Positions 13,807 through 22,500 of a stretch of 64,000 nt of DNA are shown one piece after another. Each line of letters begins with the position of its first letter. Position 1 is the first letter of the stretch. The stretch covers positions 2,820,001-2,884,000 of the forward strand of contig JAQISU010000094.1 in NCBI GenBank assembly GCA_029339505.1, in the 5' to 3' direction. This DNA is from Unio delphinus. Lineage: Eukaryota > Mollusca > Bivalvia > Unionida > Unionidae. The translations under genes were made by a program, and so were the position numbers. Under the pieces are notes generated by a model. It searched no databases. It worked only from the letters and a program-made list of their open reading frames with translations, and was not told the origin of the DNA.

Positions 13807-14096
13807 AGCAGCAGAGAGGGTGAACAGACCACGTTTTCAAGCAAAAATAAGGCTTCCAGATCATGTTTTCGAACAAAATATGGCCTATAGATAACGTTTT
13901 CGAACAAAATATCAGGTTTCCAACAAATCTCATTTAACCAAAAAAAAAGTCTCCATTTTTGCAAAAACGGAGATTTTACGATTTTTTAATCAATTTTGCT
14001 CGCAACGATGTGGTCATCCACCCTCTCTGCTGCTAAAGTTTTCAGTTCTGGGTTAATAATTCTTTTACGATTTTAACCGAATATTTGATCAAGTCC
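13807..14096 (+). repeat. Element 1 left terminal inverted repeat
   Basis: Matches the right end (28966-29247) in inverted orientation over about 285 bp with few differences, mostly homopolymer length. Its inner edge reaches the stop codon of the penton-like gene. Within the TIR, the outer 16 bases (AGCAGCAGAGAGGGTG) reappear inverted at 14019-14034, making a 228-bp block with inverted ends of its own. Confidence 0.93.
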
Positions 14097-15475
14097 TTAG
14101 GACTTTACAAACAAACTAATCGCTAACACCTCTTCTTGTAAATCAATCAGATTATTTGACTGGTCGGTGAGTTTGAAATTAATTCTCGTTAACGAATTAT
14201 TATGGCATCGCATGTAGACAGGATTAATTGGGTTTTCAATTATTAAAAATCCTGGAGGAGCTGTTGGTGCAAACGAATAAAGAATATATCCTTGCTGAGC
14301 TTGATTTGATCGTTCGAGATTAATCTGATAGCTTCCTTCGATAACATCACATACTAAATTGAGCGCAATCACTGAGGATATATTCACGTTGAACGGAGCG
14401 ATATGCCTGCCGCCACCGTCTGGGTCATTATTGTGTTTGAGGATTTTTATTTCCGATGATGTTGTTTTTCTCCATGTATCATGAATTATTTTAAAACCAA
14501 CATCGATGGCATCACTGAGAAGTTTTTTTAGTTCTGGTACGTTATATCCTGGTAGTTTAAATGTTGGAATATCCTTGACGGTGATTTTATATTCATCTGC
14601 AAATAAATCCTTTGTTTCAGGGCTATTGTCACCTAATATCTCTTGAATAATTTGTGAATTAAATGTTTCCATATCATTGATGATTTTGTTGCATGTTTCT
14701 ACGACGCTGATAAATTCATCTCGGGTGAGAGAGCCGGATTTAAGAGATATTAACAACAACGAAATATCGTTATTGAACGCTGTGAAATTTTCAGTGATTT
14801 TGTCCTGTCGAATTAAGTATAAATCTTTCTTAACGATGGGATTTTTCAATACATTAAAAAAATTAAATTTATTGTAATAGCTATAGCTTTTTATTGGATT
14901 ATCGGGTTTTATTCTGTCGGTGATATAATCAGTTTTTTGTGGTTCGGGTAAATTAACGGTTTCCTCCAGAGTTTTACTCTGGGGTGGTAATTCATGCCAT
15001 CCTAGTACGGTTCTAATAGAACTCTTATAGATATCTACGACGTATCCTTCTGTGCTTATCTCAATCGCGGATGATAGCGTCGGCTCATGAACTGTTATAG
15101 CGATTTTTGATTCTTTTCCAGTAATCGATTTTATTCTACGCGCGAATTCATTATTGATTTGTTCGATTTGGTATGACCCTGTTGGTATCGAAACGACGTT
15201 CCAGTCTGGAGTTCCGTCGGGTTTATTCTTATTTGCAAACACTAAAGAATTATTCGGTTGTTGACCACCAAATGATTTGATCTGATATTAGGCCAACTGT
15301 GATACATTCGTAGTTTTGCTAGCGCTATCTCCTTCACTGGGACCGGAGAGGGGAAATTCACACTGAATTCTGGATTCGTTGATGTTATTGATATCATGCT
15401 TGTTTGTACTGGGTTCGTATTCTCCACTATTCGTTGAAGTAATTCCTGCGGTGTTGTCATTGTTATTATACTCAT
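14097..15475 (-). pseudogene. Penton-like minor capsid protein, split by a frameshift
   Basis: Two overlapping minus-strand frames form one gene. The 5' part (15242-15475, 77 aa) starts at ATG and holds a beta-rich segment with FSVNFPSPVPVKEIAL and MYHSWPNIRSNHLVVNN. The 3' part (14097 to about 15250) continues with VVSIPTGSYQIEQINNEF, a central helical insertion of roughly 150 residues, and a C-terminal beta-rich domain. GSYQIEQINN is the counterpart of GYYFSGQHLV in the Element 2 penton. Breakpoint is at about 15245-15260, where the first frame hits TAG. The 3' frame has no ATG at its start (GTG), which supports a broken gene rather than two genes. The penton occupies capsid vertices. The 5' end also carries a 151-bp direct duplication. 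Confidence 0.75.
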
Positions 15476-15691
15476 GATTTATTTCTAATTTTGGTATCGA
15501 GGAATCATAAATACTGACCATCACTGAGAACTCACAATCTGGTAATGTTGATATTATTGAGATCATTTTGTTTTTTGGGTTCGTGTTTTCTGATTCCATC
15601 GGTGTTGTCATTGTTATTATACTCATGTTGTCGCTCTAATTTCGATATCGCGGAATCAAAAATACTGACCATCGCTGAGAATTCACTATCT
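15385..15691. repeat. 151-bp direct duplication at a gene junction in Element 1
   Basis: GGTGTTGTCATTGTTATTAT occurs at 15449 and 15600, and ACTGACCATC at 15513 and 15664, both 151 bp apart. The duplicated block spans the 3' end of the two-TM gene and the start of the penton gene. As a result a second copy of the penton start (MSIITMTTP) lies in another frame at 15626. Because 151 is not a multiple of three, the extra copy is out of frame with both genes. Confidence 0.85.
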
Positions 15692-16077
15692 GATATAATC
15701 GTATTATCGAGTGACGATGATATCATCAGGGATAATTGCGAGTATGCGGTTGATGCAATATGAAATTGAAGTAAGTAATTCTGCAGTTTACTCTGGCTGC
15801 ATGATGATATCTTTTTTGCTATCCCGGTTGATATACCCCCGATTGTAGCCACCGCAGAAATGCAAATTGGAACTACGACCGGGGCAATCATTGTAACAGA
15901 TGCTAGTATTATTCCGGCACCAGTGAGAACGCTTGACACCGAGTACACAATAACATCAATTGCGGTGATTCTTCGTCGGTATTTTTTTATTTTTATTTGA
16001 TACTCCTCAGTGAGGGTTTTGAGTCTATTCTGAAATTCTCTGACCTGATCATAGCGACATTGAGTTGATGAAATCAT
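15532..16077 (-). CDS. Coiled-coil protein with two predicted membrane helices
   Basis: 181 aa from an ATG at 16077. Residues 8-38 are charged and helical (REFQNRLKTLTEEYQIKIKK). Residues about 40-62 (IDVIVYSVSSVLTGAGIILA) and 63-85 (VTMIAPVVVPICISAVATIG) are hydrophobic, ending in a Gly-rich stretch, consistent with a two-helix membrane hairpin. The C-terminal third is polar and asparagine-rich and overlaps the 151-bp duplication. It lies between the fibre-like and penton-like genes in the minus-strand virion block, which suggests a virion or membrane-active role. No family named with confidence. Confidence 0.7.
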   Translation of the reverse strand: MISSTQCRYDQVREFQNRLKTLTEEYQIKIKKYRRRITAIDVIVYSVSSVLTGAGIILASVTMIAPVVVPICISAVATIGGISTGIAKKISSCSQSKLQNYLLQFHIASTAYSQLSLMISSSLDNTIISDSEFSAMVSIFDSAISKLERQHEYNNNDNTDGIRKHEPKKQNDLNNINITRL

Positions 16078-16123
16078 TGTTATTTTAAAAACACTAGCGT
16101 TTTCAATTACAATTTCAATTTAG

Positions 16124-17245
16124 TTATTTGCTCAGATCTACTACGAATTCCAGATACCATGTTACTAATGCCCTATCCAAACTTTTATCATCGGCTTTTA
16201 TCGTTAACCGTTCAGTTGTATCCTTGTCGATGATCGTTGAAATCGTATTGTTGACCCCGGATGAACTCGACGATGATATATTAAATTGAATTGGTGCTAC
16301 CAGCGTTAATCGATAAATACCCTTGATAGTAGCTGTGATGGGTAAAATAGCATGTGGCGATATCCACTCAAATGTTCCAGATTGAAGTGTGTATAAGTTA
16401 TTGCTGAAGCTATGATGAGGAATTTTTATTTTTTCAAGTCGCGGGAGATTGTTGTTGATCGTAGCGATATATTCAGTGATGTTATCTATAGTTATTTTAA
16501 CATCTTCAGGTCTAGTATTTCGTTTACCAAAAAATTTATCAACGATGTCAGTGTTTCTGAGGGTGATCAATCGTACTGTGTTATAAAAACTTGTATGAAC
16601 ATCATAATCAGATCGTAGCTTTGCTAAATCATCGATTGCGGTTTTTATCGTTCCAATATTCGGTGCGGACACTGGTGGATCACCAAGAAATTCTTGTAGC
16701 GGTTGATTGAATTTAGCAATGGCTTCACCGGTTCTGCTTATTCCTCTTCGTAGTGCGTTAAAAGCAGTTATATGAGCATCATAATCAGCTCGTAGCTTTG
16801 CTAAATTGTTGATTGCGGTTTTTATCGTTTCAATATTCGGTGCGGACACTGGTGGATCACCAAGAAATTCTTGTAGCGGTTGATTGAATTTAACGAATTC
16901 ATCGTTGAGTGATTTTAATGAGTTTGCTGTGTTATCTACTGTTGTTAGTTTCTCTGTGACCGTCGAAACAAGTATGCCTGGTTTGAGTTTACCATCTTGA
17001 AACAGTGCAATAGCGTCATCGGCGGCGTCATGTCTTCGTGTTAAAATGTCATTCAATGACACATCACTAGATTTCAATTTACCCTGTTTGTCTTGAAATA
17101 CAACTATTTCATTAGGATCAACATTTGTTAAGTTCAACGTCTCAGCTATTTCATCTTTGATTAGTTTTTTTACATCCTTGACAGAATCAGGTTGTGCAGT
17201 GCCATCGGGTTTGGGTTTCAAAGATCTCCCCCAAATATCAATCAT
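16124..17245 (-). CDS. Fibre/spike-like virion protein with internal repeats
   Basis: 373 aa. The N-terminal third is helical. Residues about 118-170 and 176-225 are two copies of a module starting KFNQPLQEFLGDPPVSAPNI and continuing with IKTAI..LAKLR.DYD, nearly identical at the DNA level. The C-terminal ~110 residues are beta-rich (LQSGTFEWISPHAI, YRLTLVAPIQFNISSSSSSG). A shaft of helical repeats capped by a beta domain fits a trimeric fibre or spike, but this is inferred from layout and neighbours. The phrase FN..IQEILGD also occurs in the helical insertion of the penton-like gene, suggesting module exchange. Confidence 0.6.
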   Translation of the reverse strand: MIDIWGRSLKPKPDGTAQPDSVKDVKKLIKDEIAETLNLTNVDPNEIVVFQDKQGKLKSSDVSLNDILTRRHDAADDAIALFQDGKLKPGILVSTVTEKLTTVDNTANSLKSLNDEFVKFNQPLQEFLGDPPVSAPNIETIKTAINNLAKLRADYDAHITAFNALRRGISRTGEAIAKFNQPLQEFLGDPPVSAPNIGTIKTAIDDLAKLRSDYDVHTSFYNTVRLITLRNTDIVDKFFGKRNTRPEDVKITIDNITEYIATINNNLPRLEKIKIPHHSFSNNLYTLQSGTFEWISPHAILPITATIKGIYRLTLVAPIQFNISSSSSSGVNNTISTIIDKDTTERLTIKADDKSLDRALVTWYLEFVVDLSK

Positions 17246-17269
17246 GTTATTGTAAAACTCTTTCTCTCT

Positions 17270-17680
17270 CTAAAATCGTTTCGATTTCCAGCGATTACTA
17301 GTGTATTCATTAACGACAACATGTGGTGGTTTTCCGCTTGGGTTACTCAAGGAGTTAGAAATAGCGTCAAGGACATTTAATACTTCGCTGCCGCATATTG
17401 GTGGGTCAATCATCGTTTGTGTTGGTAGCGTAGAATACCAAGTCTTCATTGGAAGGGTTTTTATATACCGCATAAACTCTTTTGGTGGGGCTAATCCATA
17501 TGAATCAAAATAGACAATCCCACGTGGATCAATAGCGTATGCAACCCAGTGAGTACCAGGTCCGGTGCTGTTATCTAAATTAATGATTCCGGTTTCAACG
17601 CTGTTTGGTTGATGTGGTAATTGATCTTTCATAAAGACACCTCTAAAGTTTTTAATCGCTAGTTTTTTAGCAGCATCCAT
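17270..17680 (-). CDS. Adenain-like cysteine protease (virion maturation)
   Basis: 136 aa from the first ATG. The catalytic triad of the adenovirus-protease/Ulp1 fold is visible: H44 in GTHWVAYAI, D59 in IVYFDSYGLAPP and C96 in DPPICGSEV. These proteases process virion precursors at assembly. It is shorter than the 185-aa homologue of Element 2 at both ends; an open frame extends about 20 codons upstream without an ATG. It sits between the fibre-like and LPGTP-repeat genes. Confidence is high for family, moderate for the exact start. Confidence 0.88.
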   Translation of the reverse strand: MDAAKKLAIKNFRGVFMKDQLPHQPNSVETGIINLDNSTGPGTHWVAYAIDPRGIVYFDSYGLAPPKEFMRYIKTLPMKTWYSTLPTQTMIDPPICGSEVLNVLDAISNSLSNPSGKPPHVVVNEYTSNRWKSKRF

Positions 17681-17717
17681 TAAATCAAATTGGACATAGG
17701 AATCTTCGATTCCTGAA

Positions 17718-18227
17718 TTAATAAATCGTTCCTGGTAGTCTTAGACCCTTTCCGCTGTACCACGAATACGGGGTTCCTGGTAGTCTTAGACCCTTTCCGT
17801 TGTACCACGCATACGGGGTTCCTGGTAGTCTTAGACCCTTTCCCTTTTTTTTATATCCTTTCCCAGTTGCTTTCTTTAGTGCCATTCCTGCTGCAGTACC
17901 AACGGCTCCTAACGCAGCCGCTTTAGCCACCGCTGGGGCTGCGGCTGCTATCAATGCTGGAATCGCAGCTAACAACGGAAATATACCGCCTGTTTTAATC
18001 ATATTTTTGATAGCAGCCGCAGAGAGAGTAATCTGAACACCTTTTTTGGCTGCAAGTGCATCATTGAAATGTTTCACCTGACGAGTTGTCAGCGATAGTT
18101 TATTTGCACCACCAGTCATTTGGTTGGGTTTCAACGTGATTGTGGTTCCACATTTTTTAGCTGATTCCGATTGCAATTTTTTTAATTGACCGGGAGTTAA
18201 CGCAACACTAATGACACTATATGACAT
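17718..18227 (-). CDS. Small virion protein, pX/core-like, with LPGTP repeats
   Basis: 169 aa. The N-terminal ~80 residues are polar with a repeated design (LTPGQLKKLQSESAKKCG, LTTRQVKHFNDALAAKKG). Residues about 84-120 are very hydrophobic, Ala-rich and Gly-rich (GIFPLLAAIPALIAAAAPAV), followed by a lysine-rich patch (KKATGKGYKKKGKG). It ends in three tandem copies of GKGLRLPGTPYAWY. An Ala-rich amphipathic helix next to a basic patch is the layout of membrane-active or DNA-condensing minor virion proteins. The LPGTP motif also lies just ahead of the PLA2 domain at 27794-28312. Confidence 0.65.
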   Translation of the reverse strand: MSYSVISVALTPGQLKKLQSESAKKCGTTITLKPNQMTGGANKLSLTTRQVKHFNDALAAKKGVQITLSAAAIKNMIKTGGIFPLLAAIPALIAAAAPAVAKAAALGAVGTAAGMALKKATGKGYKKKGKGLRLPGTPYAWYNGKGLRLPGTPYSWYSGKGLRLPGTIY

Positions 18228-18275
18228 TATACATAATTGATTGATTCTAATTCAATGAAAAATCGAGAAAATCAA

Positions 18276-19685
18276 TCAAAGATTTTCTACTGGTGCATCT
18301 ACCACTCTCATTCTTCCACCAACACCTTCAAGTAGCATTGATTTATCACTGAGAATGACAGCAACCGCTCTATAATCAGCAATAGCACCACGAGTCACAT
18401 TAGCTCTAAAGTGTATATCAACGACAGACTGTCTTGTTAAATCGAGATGTTCCAGCGAAAAGTAATAGATCGGATACAGATTTTTAAAATCATATTGTGA
18501 TATTTGCAAACCAGTATCCACATTTTGATCGCGTGCCATAAATGACAACAGACGATGATAAACTCGTGCAATATGATTTTCGGTGTAATTAAGTTGTATA
18601 TCCTCGGATGGTTCCTGCTGGCCGTTTATTCGCAGTGAGACGTCTTTCACACCTAACTGATCAAATATTATATGGCTGGAGAGTTGATTGCCAACTCGTG
18701 TGTTATCCTGTAACGCAATAAATATATGACGTGGCGCAGCAACGCCTTGTTTTGATGCTAGATTCCACGTGAATAACCCGTTGATATTTGATTGTTTAAC
18801 ATATGTACTCACGGTTAGCCAACTCAACATCGACTTTCCTCCTTGGTCCATAAATGATAGTAATCGTTCTTCTGCGGTGATTGCTGGAGTCAACACTGGC
18901 ATCCACAATGATATTTTTGTTAAATTGACTTTACCGGCATCAGCAATGGGATTTGCAGCATCTGCTGGAATCCTCCAGATTGCGTCGTTATCATCACTTT
19001 TTCGTACAAGCGATACTGTATGCTTCGCCCCGTAGATAACTTTTCTGACGTTTCTACAGAATCCAAATATGTGATGCAGTGGAATCACGCATGAAAATGA
19101 TTTACGCGCTCCTTGCAACATTAAGTTTCGTGTTGCAGCTCCTAGATTAAAATTAGCATCGTTGTTTATAATCATATTCTCGACATCAGCATCACTATTA
19201 TCACGTTTTTTTGGTCGTCTTACAACAAATTGATTTCCACAAGCGGTATTCTTAGCATCTTTTGCAAACATCATAGAGGGTCCTGCTGATCTTGCATAAT
19301 CATCAGAATATCTCGCTAACCCGATTATTGTTGTAGCCACATCAACATCGCGATCTATCGACTCGATTTCTTTTCCATCAATGAGATATCTAGCACTCTC
19401 AAATAACGCCATAATACCATTATTGACAAAACCGACTTGAGCACCATCTGGATACGGTGCTGGTACAGCAGGAGTATCATCAGCTGTTACAAGTTCTCCT
19501 TCTACTTCAATAAACGCTTCACAGGGCAAAAAGTATTTACTGGTATCGTGGACTTGAAGTTCAATTCTTGCTCGACTATTTGAGTCTATGGCATGATAGG
19601 CGTAATATTGATAATCGCGTACAGAATCATCCTTGCCAACTGGGGCGTCTATATCAAATGCTGGATCACGTGACTGTTTGAACAT
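18276..19685 (-). CDS. MCP: Major capsid protein, double jelly-roll
   Basis: 469 aa from ATG at 19685. Length, beta-rich composition and segments such as QYYAYHAIDSNSRARIELQV, ALFESARYLIDGKEIESI and IYYFSLEHLDLTRQSVVDIH fit the hexon-like double jelly-roll capsid proteins of Polintons and Polinton-like viruses. It would form the pseudo-hexameric capsomers. It sits in the virion block next to a small GLGN-type minor protein and the protease. The frame is intact. It is clearly unlike the Element 2 capsid in sequence. Confidence 0.85.
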   Translation of the reverse strand: MFKQSRDPAFDIDAPVGKDDSVRDYQYYAYHAIDSNSRARIELQVHDTSKYFLPCEAFIEVEGELVTADDTPAVPAPYPDGAQVGFVNNGIMALFESARYLIDGKEIESIDRDVDVATTIIGLARYSDDYARSAGPSMMFAKDAKNTACGNQFVVRRPKKRDNSDADVENMIINNDANFNLGAATRNLMLQGARKSFSCVIPLHHIFGFCRNVRKVIYGAKHTVSLVRKSDDNDAIWRIPADAANPIADAGKVNLTKISLWMPVLTPAITAEERLLSFMDQGGKSMLSWLTVSTYVKQSNINGLFTWNLASKQGVAAPRHIFIALQDNTRVGNQLSSHIIFDQLGVKDVSLRINGQQEPSEDIQLNYTENHIARVYHRLLSFMARDQNVDTGLQISQYDFKNLYPIYYFSLEHLDLTRQSVVDIHFRANVTRGAIADYRAVAVILSDKSMLLEGVGGRMRVVDAPVENL

Positions 19686-19739
19686 TTTATTCTATTTATC
19701 AGAGTCTAAATAGTGAAATCGTAAACGATTTTTCCATTT

Positions 19740-20171
19740 TCATCGACGTAGTTTTTTAAAGCCACTTCCTGCTATCATATTTGCAATATTGCTTTGGTCG
19801 GGGGTTAAAGCCATCGACGCTAATTTTTCGTCTACTGCGTTATTTATAATTCTACTAACACTTGCAGGCATTTCCGCTGTAGATGGTAACGGTTTCTTTT
19901 TTCGTCTCACTAATGATGTTAATTTATTCTTCGCAGTTGAAAATGCTTTTCCAGCAAGATCTCCAACAGCACCAATACCCCTATCACGAATAACTTCAAT
20001 TGCTTTCATTCCTAGTTGTTTAGCTAACGGCATCACTTTTGGAGCCATTCTCGCAAATAACCCTGCAATGGTATTGCCTAAACCATCTCCGTAGTATGCT
20101 CTATAAACCGGAAACCGTGAATTAACTACATAGACGGGGGTTGGTTTATCATGATTGTAGTGTATGATCAT
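19740..20171 (-). CDS. Small basic amphipathic virion protein (pVI/X-like)
   Basis: 143 aa. The N-terminal region has YRAYYGDGLGNTIAGLFARM, then a helical amphipathic stretch with MPLAKQLGMKAIEVIRD and a basic patch (LVRRKKKPLP). Placement next to the capsid and the Tyr-Gly-rich N-terminus followed by amphipathic helices match the Element 2 protein at 38591 (GHGLGDMFKSAFRSVVPV). Such proteins lyse endosomal membranes or cement the capsid in adenoviruses. Role by analogy only. Its ATG follows a leader shared with the gene at 20234. Confidence 0.6.
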   Translation of the reverse strand: MIIHYNHDKPTPVYVVNSRFPVYRAYYGDGLGNTIAGLFARMAPKVMPLAKQLGMKAIEVIRDRGIGAVGDLAGKAFSTAKNKLTSLVRRKKKPLPSTAEMPASVSRIINNAVDEKLASMALTPDQSNIANMIAGSGFKKLRR

Positions 20172-20205
20172 TATTTGAAATCAGAAACAATTTTTCAATT
20201 GGAAA
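20171..20205 (-). promoter_or_regulatory. Shared 5' leader before the pVI/X-like gene
   Basis: On the minus strand the ~33 bases up to and including the ATG (TTGAAAAATTGTTTCTGATT then TCAAATAATG) are identical to the leader at 21221-21255 ahead of the gene at 20234. Such long identity next to two start codons suggests a common promoter or translation signal. Confidence 0.5.
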
Positions 20206-20215
20206 CGCTAGCGTT
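20204..20215. promoter_or_regulatory. 12-bp palindrome AACGCTAGCGTT
   Basis: A perfect palindrome in the intergenic gap. Further copies lie at 20462-20473 and 25661-25672, both inside coding regions, plus a variant (AACACTAGCGTT) at 16089-16100 in another intergenic gap. Function unknown. Confidence 0.4.
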
Positions 20216-20233
20216 TTTATTCAATCCCGGTGA

Positions 20234-21223
20234 TTAATCACTGTGATAATCCTCCACTAACTCGCCAATGAAATCTCGATATGTGCTGATATCCATGATA
20301 CCACCTTGAAATAAACGTCTACAGATATCAGATGCTTCATTAATTATTTCCGGTGAGTTATTTCCAGCTCGGAACCCTCCTACAAGAACTTCTAATCGTG
20401 ATATATCACTGAGAACACTACCAGGACATGAAATCCAAGGATTTTCCCTCGAAGAGTTTCCAACGCTAGCGTTTTGCAATCCACTTCCGCTATAACCAGT
20501 TGCTTCATCCGGTTCTTCTAAATCGGCTTCTTGTAAATAATCAAGAAAATCATCATCATCAGGTGGTAGTTGTTGTTGTTTTTTAGGCGAGTAGACTACT
20601 TTCTTTGTAGGTTGCTGTCGCTTTCCTCGCAATTTTCGCGGTTTTCGTTGTTGTTTAAACTCTTCGTATTTTTCATACACTATATCCACCGCATTTCTAT
20701 ATTGAATATATGATGCACTCTTCTTATTAATTCTACCTGTTTTCTCAGTTTTGATTTTGTAGAATATATCAGCCCAATGATCTAAATTTCTAACAAACTT
20801 ATGATATTCTGGTTTCAACATATCTTTCCTGTTTTCATAATTCGTAACAACAAGCTCAGGAATTCCTGTTGGATCAGTCTTATTAATTTTTGCTAACCCC
20901 GCCTCGTTAAATATCACGCGTAAATCATCTACTATTTCTTTTGATTCCATTTGTTTTGTTTGTTCAGTTTTCGCTGCTATTTTTTCGAGTTCACCAATAA
21001 CAGATTTTCCCGTCTCGGGAACATCTCCCAGTATAGCACGCTCTATCCCCTTCGTTGCTGTGGTTACTGGTTTAAACAATTCTTCAGATCCCGCAGCAAA
21101 ATCAGTCTGAAGACTCTGTCGTTGTTGTAGTTTATTCCGTACAGAGTCACGAATTGGTACAAATCTCCTGATTGCATCCAGTCGTTCACGAGCCAATCGG
21201 GTTGTTAATGCTTCATTGACCAT
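20234..21223 (-). CDS. Coiled-coil, acidic/basic protein of the virion block (unknown)
   Basis: 329 aa. Residues 1-170 are mostly helical (LTTRLARERLDAIRRFVPIR, IGELEKIAAKTEQTKQMESK). A strongly basic stretch (QQRKPRKLRGKRQQPTKKVV) at about 188-210 is followed by an acidic one (PPDDDDFLDYLQEADLEEPD), then a small helical C-terminal domain (DISTYRDFIGELVEDYHSD). It could be a scaffold, core or DNA-associated protein. The family is not recognised; assignment to virion assembly rests on its position. Confidence 0.6.
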   Translation of the reverse strand: MVNEALTTRLARERLDAIRRFVPIRDSVRNKLQQRQSLQTDFAAGSEELFKPVTTATKGIERAILGDVPETGKSVIGELEKIAAKTEQTKQMESKEIVDDLRVIFNEAGLAKINKTDPTGIPELVVTNYENRKDMLKPEYHKFVRNLDHWADIFYKIKTEKTGRINKKSASYIQYRNAVDIVYEKYEEFKQQRKPRKLRGKRQQPTKKVVYSPKKQQQLPPDDDDFLDYLQEADLEEPDEATGYSGSGLQNASVGNSSRENPWISCPGSVLSDISRLEVLVGGFRAGNNSPEIINEASDICRRLFQGGIMDISTYRDFIGELVEDYHSD

Positions 21224-21335
21224 TATTTGAAATCAGAAACAATTTTTCAATTGCAAAACAATTTTTCAATCCCGACCTAACACCATCGGATGGTCATGGA
21301 AGTGTTATTTCATCCTATAACGGCTTCGTTCATCG

Positions 21336-21391
21336 ATGGCGAAAGTATCATAATTGTATATAATATTATATAATACTGATAGTTTCGCCAT
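21336..21391. promoter_or_regulatory. 56-nt imperfect palindrome in the main Element 1 intergenic gap
   Basis: The arms ATGGCGAAA..TATCA and TGATA..TTTCGCCAT pair around an AT-rich centre (TATATAATATTATATA). It lies in the one gap of about 300 bp (21224-21528) without a gene. Candidates are a transcription-end hairpin or a protein/replication site. It is transcribed in neither direction by a known gene, so role unknown. Confidence 0.55.
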
Positions 21392-21528
21392 TCTATTTTT
21401 GATCAATCCGAACCAGCCATCAATTTTTTATTCACTGATTTCAACAGTTTTAATCAAAAAATGCTAAAAAAAAATTAAAATCTCTCTAAGGGACGGTCAC
21501 AATCAAATAATGATAGATGGTTGGTCAA

Positions 21529-21885
21529 TCAAAATTGTTCATTTTCTTGAATTAACGCCCGTAGGTTTCTAACTTTAGAATTAACCTCCTTTTTCAATTC
21601 GTATTCGTACCCCAATTCTTTTCGTATTCGTTCTACGATGGTATACAACGGAGCGAACACACTTACGTCACTGGAAAATGCGAGAGAGTCCTTAATAGAA
21701 TTCTGAATTCTTTTGATGAGCGCATACTTCTTTGGTAGCATATATTTATTGTTGTTAACTCCGTATTCTATATCCTGAAAATCAGACATGATTTGATCAG
21801 GATTTAACCCATCTGATAGTTCAATATCCCAACTTTTCAATTTTGAAATCTCGGATAAAATGCTATTCATGTTTTCAGAATTCAT
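21529..21885 (-). CDS. Small helical protein, unknown
   Basis: 118 aa if started at the second ATG (MNSENMNSILSEISKLKSWD); a longer version from 21930 would overlap the stop of the HNH gene by one base. Mostly helical, mixed charge, no cysteine pattern. It is read in the same direction as the HNH remnant just upstream. No family recognised. Confidence 0.45.
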   Translation of the reverse strand: MNSENMNSILSEISKLKSWDIELSDGLNPDQIMSDFQDIEYGVNNNKYMLPKKYALIKRIQNSIKDSLAFSSDVSVFAPLYTIVERIRKELGYEYELKKEVNSKVRNLRALIQENEQF

Positions 21886-21929
21886 TATTCTATAATAATG
21901 ATATATTTCTAAATGAAAAATATGACGCA

Positions 21930-22421
21930 TTAGACGTAACTAAATCGAATTTTCTGTCCTGTCTTTTTTGAAATCGCCGTTTTGGTTATCCCCTCTGCAA
22001 CTCTTCGTACTGAGGATCCACAAATATCGAAGTGCCTACCGGCTTCATTCATTGATTGAAATATTTTTTCTTCGTTAGTTATCGTATTCAAAGATTTTAC
22101 TGGTCTCGCTTTTTTCGAGTATTTCCCAGTCCCCCCTCGTTCGGAATTTTCACTTTGTGTGATAGCCTATAGATTTGATAAAGAATTGTTCTTTGGATTA
22201 GAATCGATATGATCAATAACAAAATCATCCTGGATCAATCCATAAAAACACTCAAATGCGAAACGATGATTGAGATATCTCTTCTTCCCAACAGTGAACA
22301 CCAAATACCCCATACCATTGTCAGCACCAACTGGTTTCTTCAGTCTACGATTTCTTACAACACCATCACTGGATGCTTCATAATTTGTGATCACAGGGTG
22401 TTGTCTGAATTCTTGGTTCAT
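21930..22421 (-). pseudogene. HNH homing-type endonuclease with in-frame stop
   Basis: The frame opens at 22421 with a NUMOD4-like start (HPVITNYEASSDGVVRNRRL) and an HNH_3-like core (KRYLNHRFAFECFYGLI, then VIDHIDSNPKNNSLSNL). A TAG at 22167-22169 interrupts exactly where the HNH family continues, and the same frame then runs to a TAA at 21930 with a helix-turn-helix-like tail (FQSMNEAGRHFDICGSSVRR) typical of the DNA-binding module of these enzymes. Such nucleases are mobile genes common in phages and large DNA viruses. The interrupted frame suggests it is dead or truncated to its N-terminal part. Confidence 0.75.
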
Positions 22422-22500
22422 TCGTATACATAATACTATTGTTTGTCTAATTCATTGTTTGGTTTAATGATAAATCTTTCGATGTAGTCTTGAGGAGTTC

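Noticed and set aside
15242..15475. Programmed frameshift in the penton-like gene
   Set aside because: No canonical slippery heptamer or downstream structure seen at the junction; mutation or sequencing error is simpler.
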